Assembly (NCBI GenBank): GCA_001823545.1
Contig: MHUV01000007.1
Span: forward strand, 1-59,674
DNA from: Candidatus Yonathbacteria bacterium RIFCSPLOWO2_01_FULL_43_27
Lineage (GTDB): Bacteria > Patescibacteriota > Minisyncoccia > Phycocordibacterales > UBA1550
DNA length: 59,674 bases
Direction of reading: 5' to 3'
Position 1 is the first letter of the stretch, and every line of letters begins with the position of its first letter. A program made the position numbers and the translations under genes. Of this stretch, positions 19,780-30,226 are shown one piece after another. Below the pieces are notes generated by a model, which ran no database searches, had not been told where the DNA came from, and worked only from the letters and a program-made list of their open reading frames with translations.

Positions 19780-20295
19780 TTATTTCATTACAAAACGATA
19801 TTTCTTTTTAGCCCACACTCCTGCATAGTCAACGCCAATACGCGTAGTCTTTTTTATTTTTTGTTCAGGAACTACAACCCCCTTATCTTCAATCCATAAA
19901 CCACTTATTCGTATTGCACGCAAACCATTCTGAGCACGCGTGATATGTAAAAATTTTGTAAGTCTTCCCGGCCCAACAATACCATCAGTACCACGAATAA
20001 GTACCGCCGCGGGATACCCACGTGCTCCCGTGACGATGTTGAGCATCTCGTACATACCGTATACCAGATACACATACCATCGTCCTGCATCACCAAACAT
20101 CACCGCATTTCGCTCGGTCTTTCCTTTGTGCGCATGCGAGGCTTTATCGCCAACCCCGTCATATGCCTCAACCTCGGTTATCATCACGGCGACATCTTTG
20201 CCTTGTATGCTCCGCACCAAATACTTACCAAGAAGCTCACGCGCAACAATGAGTGTATCCCGCTCAAAAAAACTTTTTCCTAACACTTTTTTCAT
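19780..20295 (-). CDS. DNA-3-methyladenine glycosylase (AAG/MPG family)
   Basis: ARELLGKYLVR, EVEAYDG.GDKASHA, RNAVMFGDAGRWYVYLVYGMYEMLNIV. Confidence 0.92.
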   Translation of the reverse strand: MKKVLGKSFFERDTLIVARELLGKYLVRSIQGKDVAVMITEVEAYDGVGDKASHAHKGKTERNAVMFGDAGRWYVYLVYGMYEMLNIVTGARGYPAAVLIRGTDGIVGPGRLTKFLHITRAQNGLRAIRISGLWIEDKGVVVPEQKIKKTTRIGVDYAGVWAKKKYRFVMK

Positions 20296-20984
20296 TTGCT
20301 ATTAAGATCATAGATCACATCTTTGCGCTCAACCACGATCTGCCATCCATTGCGCTTTGCATGACGATAGAGCTTCATATTAGGGTTAAAACATATGGGA
20401 TTTTCTACGAGCTCAAGAAAAGGAATATCACTTTCAGTGTCTCCTACCCCCACTGAAGCTTCGAGTGTCAAACCTTCCTTTTCTACGGCACGACGAAGAA
20501 TTGCAGCCTTATTCTCAATCAAGTGTTCATCTTCAACACGTCCTGTAAAACAGTCGGTAGGGCCAAGTTCATAAAATCGCCCATATACTTTATCGAAACC
20601 AAGTTCCTTACAAAAAAGATCGAGAATGCCTTTAGGTGATTGAGAGATAGCGAGAATAAAATATTTTTTACGTTTTAGTTCGGCAATAAGGTCGGTAGTC
20701 ATACGGTAGGTACGATTACGATACCGGTCCACAACGATGTTTGCCGAACGATTGAAATCTTTGTACGATACTCCCTTGATATTTTTTACAAACACTTTTA
20801 CTACGGCGCTAATATATGAATCATAATCACCTTTACGATCAAGCCATCGTACCTTTTCTCGCGCATAATCAGCACGCACCGATACAGGAAAAATTTTCTC
20901 TTCAATGAGCACTTCTACGAGTTCAATCAATAAACTTGAACGAAAAATAGTACCATCAATATCAAAAATAGCAACGTTGCGCAT
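20292..20984 (-). CDS. HAD-superfamily hydrolase (phosphoserine phosphatase-like)
   Basis: AIFDIDGTIFRSS, VGVGDTESDIPFLELV. Confidence 0.88.
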   Translation of the reverse strand: MRNVAIFDIDGTIFRSSLLIELVEVLIEEKIFPVSVRADYAREKVRWLDRKGDYDSYISAVVKVFVKNIKGVSYKDFNRSANIVVDRYRNRTYRMTTDLIAELKRKKYFILAISQSPKGILDLFCKELGFDKVYGRFYELGPTDCFTGRVEDEHLIENKAAILRRAVEKEGLTLEASVGVGDTESDIPFLELVENPICFNPNMKLYRHAKRNGWQIVVERKDVIYDLNSK

Positions 20985-21024
20985 ATCTATATAATATCAC
21001 AATGCACAGCTGGATAAAAAAACC

Positions 21025-21050
21025 GCCAGTTCCCTCGAAAGGAAACTGGC
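21025..21050 (-). terminator. hairpin terminator
   Basis: GCCAGTTCC...GGAAACTGGC with a bulge, flanked by A/T runs. Confidence 0.55.
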
Positions 21051-21079
21051 AGCTTGTCAAAAAAAACGGCACTTAATTA

Positions 21080-21634
21080 TTAAGGGATTATCCCAGAAAC
21101 TCCTCGTATTGCCTCGCGAAGACTTTCTCCCAGGCCTATGTATCCGACATGAAGTTCGGAAAAGTTATTACTCAGTTCGAACAACTCAAGTGCGTTTCTC
21201 TTAACCCTTGTTATGTCAATAAGGGTTCCTTTGTTTTCTCTGACCATACAGCGCATACCTGGTGCGTTGCTCATTACGCCGAGATGTTCCTCGAGAAATT
21301 CGCTCACCTCGAAATGAATGGGACTGGCCGGGACAAAGAGAACAAGAAACTGTCCTTGCTGGTTTTTCCAGACAAAAAAAGACATTTCTTTTTCTCTTGC
21401 CCAATAATCAAGAAACGACGATACATGAGGGCTTCTAATCTCATTGAAGCACAACATTCTGTTCACTTCTATCGTCGCTTCATTCTCCAAAAGGCTCGGC
21501 ATCTTATCCAGAGCGCTTTTTACGCAATACCCCCCTACCAATACGTCAGAGGGTTTTCCTGCAAGAATTCCTGTTATCCTCACCTGTGCTTTGGAATGTC
21601 TAACCAGTCCCTGCAACATTAAGGCTCTGTGCAT
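21080..21634 (-). CDS. hypothetical protein
   Basis: 184 aa from MHRALM with AGGAG SD. Confidence 0.6.
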   Translation of the reverse strand: MHRALMLQGLVRHSKAQVRITGILAGKPSDVLVGGYCVKSALDKMPSLLENEATIEVNRMLCFNEIRSPHVSSFLDYWAREKEMSFFVWKNQQGQFLVLFVPASPIHFEVSEFLEEHLGVMSNAPGMRCMVRENKGTLIDITRVKRNALELFELSNNFSELHVGYIGLGESLREAIRGVSGIIP

Positions 21635-21716
21635 ACCGTATACTCCTAATTTTTTTGAACTACCTTTTTTTAGTATACCACAAATATCAACAAAAAACAA
21701 TAGCCTGTGGATAACG

Positions 21717-23501
21717 CTAGTTCTTTCTCTGTGCTTTTACACGATCAAGTTCGGTGAGATATTGCTTGCGAAGACGAACGGATTTTGGCGTAATCTCCAA
21801 ATACTCATCGCCATTCATAAGCTCAAGTCCACGCTCGATAGTAAGCTCAAAAGGAGGCACGAGGGTAACCGCTTCATCTGAACCAGATGCGCGCATATTA
21901 GTAAGCTGTTTACCTTTGGTAGGATTAACCGACATTTCATCGCCTTTAGAGGTATTTCCTACTACCATTCCTTCGTAAACCTCGGTAGCTGGACCGATAT
22001 ACAACACACCACGCTCTTGGAGATTCCAGAGTGAAAATCCGAGTGCTTTTCCACTTGCCATAGAAACCATTGAACCTGCATCACGCTTCTTAATTTCGCC
22101 TGCAAATGGACGAAACTCAATAAAACGACTGGAAAGAATTCCCTCACCTTTCGTATCGACAGTAAATTGTCCACGGAAACCAAGGAGACCACGCGTAGGA
22201 ATTTCGTATACCACACGCGTAATACCATGCTCCTCTTTCATATTGGTCATCAGCCCTTTTCGCTTGTTGATTTTTTCAATAACCACACCGGAGCATTCGG
22301 TCGGCACATCAATAATAAGCTCTTCGTATGGTTCAAGCTTAACACCTTTTTCTTCTTTAATAATAACCTGTGGTTGTGATACCTGCAGTTCAAATCCTTC
22401 ACGGCGCATTTGTTCAAGGAGGATAGAAATGTGGAGTTCACCACGACCATACACTTTGAAAGAATCCATTGCAGAAAAATCAACACGGAGGCCCACATTC
22501 ACCTCAAGCTCACGCTCAAGACGATCACGAATCTGACGAATCGTAACAAATTTTCCTTCACGGCCTGCAAATGAGGAATCATTTACCAATAAGTTAAGGG
22601 AGATAGTAGGCTCATCGATTTTGATAGCAGGAAGTGGCTCTTGGTCAGCGTTCGCGCAGATCGTCTCACCAATATAAATATCAGGAAGTCCTGCAACCAT
22701 TACAATATCTCCAGCTATTGCCTCTGCGACTTCTTTGCGCTCGGTTCCCTCGTGGGTACAGAGTTTCGTAATGCGTCCTGTGCGCGTTTCGCCGTTAGAC
22801 TTTTTTATTACCACAGCTTCTCCTGCATGAATAGTTCCTTCGTAGATGCGTCCAATAGCAAGACGTCCGAGGAAATTGTCGTACCCAAGGTTAAATGGTT
22901 GCATACGGAGTGGTACTGAAGTATTTGCTTGCGCAGGTGGTACCTGTTCGAGGATAACATCAAGAAGTGGCGTAAGATCTTTTGAATCCTCCTCAAGTGT
23001 TCTTTTTGCAATACCCTGACGACCAATAGCATACACAGTGGTAAAATTGAGCTGTTCATCGGTTGCGCCGAGCTCGAAAAAGAGTTCGAATACCTCATCA
23101 TGCACTTCCTTAGGACGTGCTGCTGGTTTATCAATTTTATTCAACACGACAATCGGTTTAAGACCGAGCTCGAGAGATTTCTTGAGCACGAAACGTGTCT
23201 GAGGCATAGGACCTTCTTGTGCATCCACAAGGAGAAGCACGGTATCAATAGAACGAAGCACACGCTCTACTTCAGAACCAAAGTCCGCGTGTCCAGGAGT
23301 GTCTACGATATTAATTTTTGTATTCTTATAGAACACAGAAGTATTCTTTGCATAGATCGTAATACCACGCTCAAGCTCGAGTGCATTTGAGTCCATCGAA
23401 ACTCCCTCACCTACCATTCCTGTCTGGCGCATCAAGGCATCGGTCAAGGTGGTCTTGCCATGGTCTACGTGTGCGATAATTGCAATGTTTCTGATTTCCA
23501 T
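21717..23501 (-). CDS. typA: ribosome-associated GTPase TypA/BipA
   Basis: [33 protein letters not shown], full length. Confidence 0.95.
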   Translation of the reverse strand: MEIRNIAIIAHVDHGKTTLTDALMRQTGMVGEGVSMDSNALELERGITIYAKNTSVFYKNTKINIVDTPGHADFGSEVERVLRSIDTVLLLVDAQEGPMPQTRFVLKKSLELGLKPIVVLNKIDKPAARPKEVHDEVFELFFELGATDEQLNFTTVYAIGRQGIAKRTLEEDSKDLTPLLDVILEQVPPAQANTSVPLRMQPFNLGYDNFLGRLAIGRIYEGTIHAGEAVVIKKSNGETRTGRITKLCTHEGTERKEVAEAIAGDIVMVAGLPDIYIGETICANADQEPLPAIKIDEPTISLNLLVNDSSFAGREGKFVTIRQIRDRLERELEVNVGLRVDFSAMDSFKVYGRGELHISILLEQMRREGFELQVSQPQVIIKEEKGVKLEPYEELIIDVPTECSGVVIEKINKRKGLMTNMKEEHGITRVVYEIPTRGLLGFRGQFTVDTKGEGILSSRFIEFRPFAGEIKKRDAGSMVSMASGKALGFSLWNLQERGVLYIGPATEVYEGMVVGNTSKGDEMSVNPTKGKQLTNMRASGSDEAVTLVPPFELTIERGLELMNGDEYLEITPKSVRLRKQYLTELDRVKAQRKN

Positions 23502-23656
23502 AATGAATAATTTATATAAATGTGGTAATAACGGTTATGCGTATGCTCTGCCAACAAATAAAAAATCCGCACAAAGCGGAAGTTAATTCCTAGATAGTTA
23601 CTATACCAAATATAAGTTTAATGGTCAACATTGTTACGGCGTAACCATTATGTAAA

Positions 23657-23685
23657 TTGACTTAAACGCACGAAATTAGTATAAT
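23657..23685 (+). promoter_or_regulatory. promoter TTGACT-17-TATAAT
   Basis: Hexamers with optimal spacing upstream of the 23723 ORF. Confidence 0.7.
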
Positions 23686-23722
23686 ATTTAAAGAATAAAA
23701 TAACCAAAAGGAGGGCGCTGTA

Positions 23723-24154
23723 TTGAAGATCCGAACAAAAAGAGACTGCTCAAAAGCAGCAAAATTGATTGGAGAGGAAGATATTACCGCCCTCATAATC
23801 GCAGAAGCATTTGGACTCTCGGAGAACGAAGAGGTCACAAAAAGAAAAGCAATGCGATTGAAACTTGAAACAGCAACATCACAGAAAGAGCTCTGGGAAG
23901 TGCTTGATGAGTCTTCGCGAGGTTCTGAAATAGAACTCGAAGCACTTAAAAAACTTCTCGAGAATGCCCACACCCAAGAAGAACGATGGGCTGTCCTTTC
24001 CGAGACTTACGCGAGTTCAGAAATAAAATTCAAGATTGTACGTGAAATTATTTCTCATGATACCTCACAAGACGAACTTGTTAGGATTTACCGAGAGAAC
24101 CCCCTCAGTGAACTCAGCGAGGAAGCACTTCGTAAACTTTGTGAAATACTATAA
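23723..24154 (+). CDS. hypothetical helical-repeat protein (TTG start)
   Basis: AAGGAGGG SD; repeated TSQKELWEVLDES.. / TQEERWAVLSETY.. / TSQDELVRIYREN.. units. Confidence 0.65.
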   Translation: MKIRTKRDCSKAAKLIGEEDITALIIAEAFGLSENEEVTKRKAMRLKLETATSQKELWEVLDESSRGSEIELEALKKLLENAHTQEERWAVLSETYASSEIKFKIVREIISHDTSQDELVRIYRENPLSELSEEALRKLCEIL

Positions 24155-24156
24155 TA

Positions 24157-24182
24157 CCCCGGCACACCTTGTGGTGCCGGGG
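24157..24182 (+). terminator. hairpin terminator
   Basis: CCCCGGCACACC...TGGTGCCGGGG followed by T-rich tract. Confidence 0.75.
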
Positions 24183-24197
24183 ATTTGTTTTTAATAA

Positions 24198-25742
24198 CTA
24201 TTTTACCACTACGGCTTGATCGGTAACACCAGGGATTGCATTGATATGTGTTATCAATTTATCAGCATCCCAATACTCGTATTCTGCACCACTCAAAGGG
24301 TCGTGGAGATAGAATCCTGCGGGAAACTCGACCGAGCCATACACACCCACGACAAGGCGCGCATGCTCGCCAAAATTTGCCGTAATTTCTTTTCCTTCTG
24401 GCGTCTTCCATGTTGTTACCCCCGCCCCGAGAGATGTATATCCCCACAGTACAATAGGGTATCCTTCTCTAATGTTTTTTGCAAGAAATTTTGGTGTAAT
24501 TGCTGATGCTTTTACATATTCAGCGTTTCGCCCAAACTTCGTTGCCGCCAGCGCGACAGGCTCGCCATATACACCATATCCTTCACCATTATCTTTTGAA
24601 GCATCCCCGACAAACATCTTGTGAGGGTCATCCCATACGTTATTTTCTTTATCTTTTGAGCGTGGGTTGTATCCCATTTTTTGAATAATTGCCATATCAT
24701 CAGTACTAATACCATAGTATGCTAGTGCCATACGGAGCGATGCCGCTTCACAACTTCGTGAATATAATTGTTTAAAATAAGGAACATCGAGCTTATAAAC
24801 TTCTGGCGCAGTTACGAAAGAAATACTTACTTTTTCCTTGCTTGGTAAACCAAATTTTGCCTGCACGCCTGGCGTAATCGATGCTACGTATCGTTTTTGA
24901 GGTTCAAGTTTCTTTGGCGTAAAAATCAACTTTTCTTCTTCCCATGAAAATACTCCTGATGTCTCTGGTGACAACTGAAAAGCTTTTTCGGCACTTGCTT
25001 TATCCACCGGCTGATTAAAAGAAACTTCAATCGGTGTCCGTGTCCCGTGCTCATGCGATATTGAAGAAAATGAAGCAACCACATACCCCGGAGAAGCAAT
25101 GGTGCGAACGTCATCTACGGTTACTACCCCACCCTCCTCTCCACGTATACCTTGTAATAGTTTTACAAGGTATGTCTTACCGCCAATTACTTCACTGACC
25201 GTATGTTCATAGGTGAGAGAGTCAACCCACGTCCCTTCTCCAGGAACATCGAAAAAAAGAGTAGATGACTCTCTCTTCATCGGTACATTAAAGGTAACTC
25301 GTATTTTGTCCCCAGGAAGTACTGGTTTCTTTGTAGAAAAATCCACGATCTTTGGCTCAATAGAAGATGGGGCTACTGAAAATGTTATCGAGGAAAGATG
25401 ATTAGGTTCTCTCTCTCCATATCCCTGCGCAATAGAAATATCTGCAGTATACACCTCGCCTTTCATAAAAGAACTACTTGGCTTAAACGTAAGCGCAGTA
25501 ACACCGAACATGCCCTTGTGAGCATACCACGAACCAGAAACAGCGGGCACAATACGTGCGCGCGTAATACGCACGTCCCTTCCGAAGGAAATCGTCCATT
25601 CATCAGTACTGCCAATTCCTTCTTTCTTATATTCAAGAACTAAAGGAAGCTCTGTACGAACAACGTACACACCAGCAAAAAACACGCCGGCTATTACAAA
25701 GAGAACTATTGGCAAAGTAAGAACTAATTTTAGTGAAGACAT
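24198..25742 (-). CDS. membrane-anchored Ig-like domain protein with C39-like cysteine peptidase domain
   Basis: N-terminal TM; VSFNQPVDKASAEKAFQLSPETSG (bacterial Ig-like); LDVPYFKQLYSRSCEAASLRMALAYYG...GEHARLVVGVYG. Confidence 0.8.
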   Translation of the reverse strand: MSSLKLVLTLPIVLFVIAGVFFAGVYVVRTELPLVLEYKKEGIGSTDEWTISFGRDVRITRARIVPAVSGSWYAHKGMFGVTALTFKPSSSFMKGEVYTADISIAQGYGEREPNHLSSITFSVAPSSIEPKIVDFSTKKPVLPGDKIRVTFNVPMKRESSTLFFDVPGEGTWVDSLTYEHTVSEVIGGKTYLVKLLQGIRGEEGGVVTVDDVRTIASPGYVVASFSSISHEHGTRTPIEVSFNQPVDKASAEKAFQLSPETSGVFSWEEEKLIFTPKKLEPQKRYVASITPGVQAKFGLPSKEKVSISFVTAPEVYKLDVPYFKQLYSRSCEAASLRMALAYYGISTDDMAIIQKMGYNPRSKDKENNVWDDPHKMFVGDASKDNGEGYGVYGEPVALAATKFGRNAEYVKASAITPKFLAKNIREGYPIVLWGYTSLGAGVTTWKTPEGKEITANFGEHARLVVGVYGSVEFPAGFYLHDPLSGAEYEYWDADKLITHINAIPGVTDQAVVVK

Positions 25743-25780
25743 TGTACTATATAGAAATTAACTAAAAGTCCATTACCGTC

Positions 25781-27184
25781 TTAACTACTCACTCCTTTCA
25801 AGAAATCAATATTATCTTGGATGCTCTCAGCTTTTTTCAAAACTTGATTGCCATAAAATGTATTTGCGGGACGCGCATTATCACACTTTCGCCCAGAGTA
25901 ATACCTACATGCTGCGTTTCTTTCTGCGGTATATCCACCATTGTCAGCACCAAGGTCAGAAAGGTAAATTGCAGTTGCAGTAAACGCATGTGCAGGATCC
26001 CATGGGTTTGCACTTTGAGCGCTCACCCCAACAGCCGAAGCAATACGCTCCTTAAAAAGCTCCCATGTTGAGGGAATAAACTGCGAAGGCCCCATACCAC
26101 CACCGAACCCACGTCCTTTGTAATAGCGCGCCTCAGGAGGACACGATACCGGGGTCTTCTTCCAATCGAAACCTAAACGATCAGTAATTTTTTTGAACGG
26201 ATCAGTATCACGTGGTGCTTTCATTACCTGACTGAATACCGTACCAGTGTTTTTACCCACACCATCCCCCGAATCGAGATCAGAGACGAGACATGAACCA
26301 ACATTTTTTCCAAGATCTGATTCTTGCGTCAAAATAGCGAGCACGAGCGCAGGACGCACATTCGTTGCTTTTGCAGCGATATTTGCATATTCAAGCGCCT
26401 TCTCGAACGGAATTCCTTCAGTATCGCGAAGAGAGAACAATGCTGCACGAATCTGCGCAGCCTTCTTCTGCTTTTCTTTTAACTCTTTTTGGTATGCTGC
26501 TTCTTTTCCTTTCGTTTCTTTGAGAATACGTTGCTTTTCTGCTTCATTAGCTTCTGTTTTCTTTTTCTCTAACTCTTGCTGATAACGCAAATCAGCTTCT
26601 TTATTTTTCTTCTGTTCAAGAAGCGTTTTCTCTTCTTCGGTCATTTTTTTTGTAGCACCAATTTCAACAAGTGAATCATAGATTGATTCCTCTATATACT
26701 CGAAATCATCAATATCAGCAAAAAATTCAGAAATAGGTTGGTCTGAAAGAGCAATCTCAACAAGCGAATACGAATCAATCTCATCAGTGCGACGAAGTAA
26801 CCCCGCAAGCGAATCGCGCTCGCGTTCAATTTTTTGCGTTAAATTTCCAATTGTTTTATTTTTTACCACAATATCCTCGGTAAGGTTATTGATGGAAGCC
26901 GTGCGCATTTTAATTGCGAGTTTTGCCTGTTTTATTTTATTGTTCAAAAGCGTAATATCGCGAGAAAGCGTTGTTTTCTCTTTTCCTGTTTTTTCAATAT
27001 TCGCCTCAAGAATCATTGACTCTTTCTCACACGCCACAAGCGCATCCATAAGCTGTTCCTTAGTAAGACCATTGAAATTATCAGGGCATACTGTTTCCGC
27101 TTGTACCATCACGCCAAAAACCCATAGAGAGATCATAGGGAGCAAAAAAAGTATTTTGTATTTTGCGAGAAAATGTTTATGCAT
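25781..27184 (-). CDS. coiled-coil lytic murein transglycosylase
   Basis: Signal peptide, coiled coil; LVLAILTQESDLGKN...GGGMGPSQFIPSTWE. Confidence 0.85.
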   Translation of the reverse strand: MHKHFLAKYKILFLLPMISLWVFGVMVQAETVCPDNFNGLTKEQLMDALVACEKESMILEANIEKTGKEKTTLSRDITLLNNKIKQAKLAIKMRTASINNLTEDIVVKNKTIGNLTQKIERERDSLAGLLRRTDEIDSYSLVEIALSDQPISEFFADIDDFEYIEESIYDSLVEIGATKKMTEEEKTLLEQKKNKEADLRYQQELEKKKTEANEAEKQRILKETKGKEAAYQKELKEKQKKAAQIRAALFSLRDTEGIPFEKALEYANIAAKATNVRPALVLAILTQESDLGKNVGSCLVSDLDSGDGVGKNTGTVFSQVMKAPRDTDPFKKITDRLGFDWKKTPVSCPPEARYYKGRGFGGGMGPSQFIPSTWELFKERIASAVGVSAQSANPWDPAHAFTATAIYLSDLGADNGGYTAERNAACRYYSGRKCDNARPANTFYGNQVLKKAESIQDNIDFLKGVSS

Positions 27185-27272
27185 ACGTATTTTTTACAAC
27201 AACCAACACTGCTCATTATAACAAAAAAATCCACATTTGTATGTGGATTTTTTTGTACATAAATCGTCGTAT

Positions 27273-27914
27273 TTATTTTTCTGCAGGAGCCTCTTCTTCT
27301 TCCTCTTTTTTGCCTTTCTTTTCAACCTCGATCTGAGAAATATCCATTGCAGGTGCCTCAACTGGCTCATCTTTTCCAACAGTTATTGACACTACCACAT
27401 CATCTGGATCGGTAATAAGTGTAACGCCTTTTGAAAGAATGATGTCTTTCGCGAGAATCTGACTATCAAGAGCCTCGAGTTTTGAAATATCAACCACCAC
27501 ATTATGAGGAAGGTTTTCTGGGAGTGCCTTCACTTCGAGCTCATACAATACCTTTACCAAGGTACCACCGAGAGATTTTACTGCTTCTGAAACTCCCACA
27601 AATTCAATAGGCGTATGTACCGTTACTTCTGCACCCTTTTCTATAGCATAAAAATCAACATGAATAGGGAGGCCACGAATTGGTTCCTTTTGTACTTCGT
27701 GAATAAGAGCGCTCACCTTTCCTTTTGGCATCTCAAGGGTAATCACGGTTGACTCACCAGCCTCCTTCCAAACTTTTACAAACTCATTTATTGGGAAAAC
27801 GCAAAGTGTTGCCTTTTCCTTGTGTCCATAATATACGCCAGGAATAAAACCCTGCTTGCGGATTTGTCCAAGCTTGGTCTTTCCTTCACGAATTTCTCCT
27901 TTTAGGGTAATCAT
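27273..27914 (-). CDS. rplY: 50S ribosomal protein L25/general stress protein Ctc
   Basis: LIHEVQKEPIRGLPIHVDFYAI, ALPENLPHNVVVDISKLE. Confidence 0.92.
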   Translation of the reverse strand: MITLKGEIREGKTKLGQIRKQGFIPGVYYGHKEKATLCVFPINEFVKVWKEAGESTVITLEMPKGKVSALIHEVQKEPIRGLPIHVDFYAIEKGAEVTVHTPIEFVGVSEAVKSLGGTLVKVLYELEVKALPENLPHNVVVDISKLEALDSQILAKDIILSKGVTLITDPDDVVVSITVGKDEPVEAPAMDISQIEVEKKGKKEEEEEAPAEK

Positions 27915-28009
27915 AGTGGGTAGTATACGGATTTAAAGAAAAAAAGCAACTGATAATGAGATTTATTATGCCACCGAACCATTTTTACACAATACTCATC
28001 AAAACTATC

Positions 28010-28885
28010 TTATAGCTTGCCTGAAAACAATCTCAAACGTCTTTCAATAACTGCAGTCATAGCATCAACGCCAGGCTTGCCAAATTTATAAGGTGCAGTC
28101 TCATCTGGGTGCTCTACAAAGAATGCTTTCAATGCTTGTTGGTACGCAACACGAATTTCAGTATTGATATGTACCACACTGATACCTGCCTTTATCGCCG
28201 AGACAAAGTCTTCATCACTGGTACCAGACCCACCATGAAGCACCAGAGGTACGCCCGATGCCTGACGTATTTCACGAACACGCTCGATATTCAATCGTGG
28301 TTCGGGTGCATTGCGAAGCATCCCATGAATATTCCCCACTGCAGGCGCAAAAAGATCGATACCGGTTTCCTCAACAAAACGCTTCGCTTCTTCGTTGGTC
28401 GTAAGATTATCAAATGACACACCTTCGGGAACCGCATCAAGCACTTTTGAACCAGAGCCAATATATCCAAGCTCTGCCTCAACAATGATTTCTGGATTTA
28501 CGCTTCGTGCATAATCTACGCATTGTTTCGTAATGCGTGCATTTTCTTCAAACGAAAGTTTGGCACCATCAAAAATAACTGCGTCATATCCCGCATCGAT
28601 CACCTCTTTTACACGTTCAAACGAGTACGTGTGGTCAGCGTTGAGATACACAGGGTAATTCAATTCTTCACGAACACTCCTTACCATCGCAGCCACTTGT
28701 CGTATACCAATAAAATCACGTTCGCCCTCAGAAACGCCAATAATAACCGGTACTCCTACGGCACGTGCGCCATTGACGACCCCCCAAAAACCCTGGCTAT
28801 CGGAAATATTAAAATGACCTATAGCAGTGCCTGCGTTTCCTGCTTCGGCAATTGCTTCTCGTAATGTTGGTATGGTGGTAGTCAT
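28010..28885 (-). CDS. fba: class II fructose-bisphosphate aldolase
   Basis: AIGHFNISDSQ, LNADHTYSFERV, GNIHGML, LHGGSGTSDED. Confidence 0.9.
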   Translation of the reverse strand: MTTTIPTLREAIAEAGNAGTAIGHFNISDSQGFWGVVNGARAVGVPVIIGVSEGERDFIGIRQVAAMVRSVREELNYPVYLNADHTYSFERVKEVIDAGYDAVIFDGAKLSFEENARITKQCVDYARSVNPEIIVEAELGYIGSGSKVLDAVPEGVSFDNLTTNEEAKRFVEETGIDLFAPAVGNIHGMLRNAPEPRLNIERVREIRQASGVPLVLHGGSGTSDEDFVSAIKAGISVVHINTEIRVAYQQALKAFFVEHPDETAPYKFGKPGVDAMTAVIERRLRLFSGKL

Positions 28886-28902
28886 ACGGTTATAAAGTTA
28901 AA

Positions 28903-29064
28903 TTACAATTTTGAACTATCCTGCATTGAATAGAAATCATTGATTTTATCCATTACTGCAGATTTAGCTTCAGGTACCCCTTGCTTTTTACGTGCAATGC
29001 GATATCCAAGCGAACAAACAAAACCAACCCCCAATGCAATTCCTCCGTACAAAATAATATCCAT
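28903..29064 (-). CDS. small TM protein
   Basis: 53 aa ORF MDIILYGGIALGVGFVCSLGYRIARKKQGVPEAKSAVMDKINDFYSMQDSSKL (below the 60 aa track cutoff). Confidence 0.5.
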   Translation of the reverse strand: MDIILYGGIALGVGFVCSLGYRIARKKQGVPEAKSAVMDKINDFYSMQDSSKL

Positions 29065-29166
29065 AGTACCTACGTATAATAATTATTTTCTATTAATGTT
29101 CATATTCTACCACAAGATACCTCTCTATGATACAATATCCCTAATTATTCAGTAATTATTTTTAAT

Positions 29167-30168
29167 ATGGAACAACAACTTGATTTTGTAGCGATTGGGG
29201 ACACGGTCGTCGATGCGTTCATACGACTAAAAGAGGCACATATAGACAACGGACATCGCGTTGATGTCGCAAACCGTGAAATTTGTATGGTGTTTGGTAC
29301 AAAAATTCCTTATGATTTTGTAAATGTACTCTACGCAGTTGGCAATAGCGCTAATGCGTCCGTATCAGCATCACGCCTCGGTCTCAAGAGTGCCCTTATT
29401 TCAAACGTAGGCGCTGACGAGGACGGCAAAAAATGCTTGGAATCACTTCAAAAAGATGGTGTCGACATTCGTTATATGCGTACCCACGACGGAATGAAGA
29501 CCAACTATCACTATGTATTGTGGCTTGGTGACGAGCGCACGATTCTTATCAAACACGAGGATTTCCCCTACACACTCCCCCTAGAAACTCCAGGACCACG
29601 CTGGCTCTACCTCTCCTCGCTCAACGAGCAATCACTTCCCTTCCATAATGAAATTGCAAAGTATCTCGCAGAACATCCAGAAACAAAACTTGCATTTCAA
29701 CCAGGAACATTCCAGATAAAGCTTGGTGTGGAGAAACTCAAAGACCTCTACGCACACACAGAAGTATTTTTCTGTAACGTTGAAGAGGCACGTATCATCC
29801 TTAATACAGATGAGCCTGAACCAAAAAATCTCGCGCGTATGATGACAACGTTTGGCCCAAAGATTGTGGTCATTACTGACGGACCAAACGGCGCGTATGT
29901 ATTTGATGGCACCGACGTATGGTATATGCCGGTTTATCCAGACCCTGCACCACCGTATGATCGTACGGGCGCGGGCGACTCATTTGCCTCGACATTTGTT
30001 TCCGCACTTGCCCTTGGAAAAACGCCTGCAGAAGCAATCGCATGGGCACCCATCAACTCGATGTCTGTGGTGCAAAAAGTAGGCGCACAAGAAGGTCTTC
30101 TCAAGCGTACCGAATTAGAAAAATATCTTTCTGAAGCACCAGAGCATTACAAAGCAGTGAAATTATAA
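29167..30168 (+). CDS. PfkB/ribokinase family carbohydrate kinase
   Basis: DRTGAGDSFASTFVSALALG signature; NASVSASRLGL. Confidence 0.9.
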   Translation: MEQQLDFVAIGDTVVDAFIRLKEAHIDNGHRVDVANREICMVFGTKIPYDFVNVLYAVGNSANASVSASRLGLKSALISNVGADEDGKKCLESLQKDGVDIRYMRTHDGMKTNYHYVLWLGDERTILIKHEDFPYTLPLETPGPRWLYLSSLNEQSLPFHNEIAKYLAEHPETKLAFQPGTFQIKLGVEKLKDLYAHTEVFFCNVEEARIILNTDEPEPKNLARMMTTFGPKIVVITDGPNGAYVFDGTDVWYMPVYPDPAPPYDRTGAGDSFASTFVSALALGKTPAEAIAWAPINSMSVVQKVGAQEGLLKRTELEKYLSEAPEHYKAVKL

Positions 30169-30175
30169 AATAAAT

Positions 30176-30205
30176 AAAACCGCAGGCAATAACACCTGCG
30201 GTTTT
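30176..30205. terminator. bidirectional hairpin terminator
   Basis: AAAACCGCAGG...CCTGCGGTTTTTT. Confidence 0.8.
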
Positions 30206-30226
30206 TTGTACATACTGGCACCTCTA

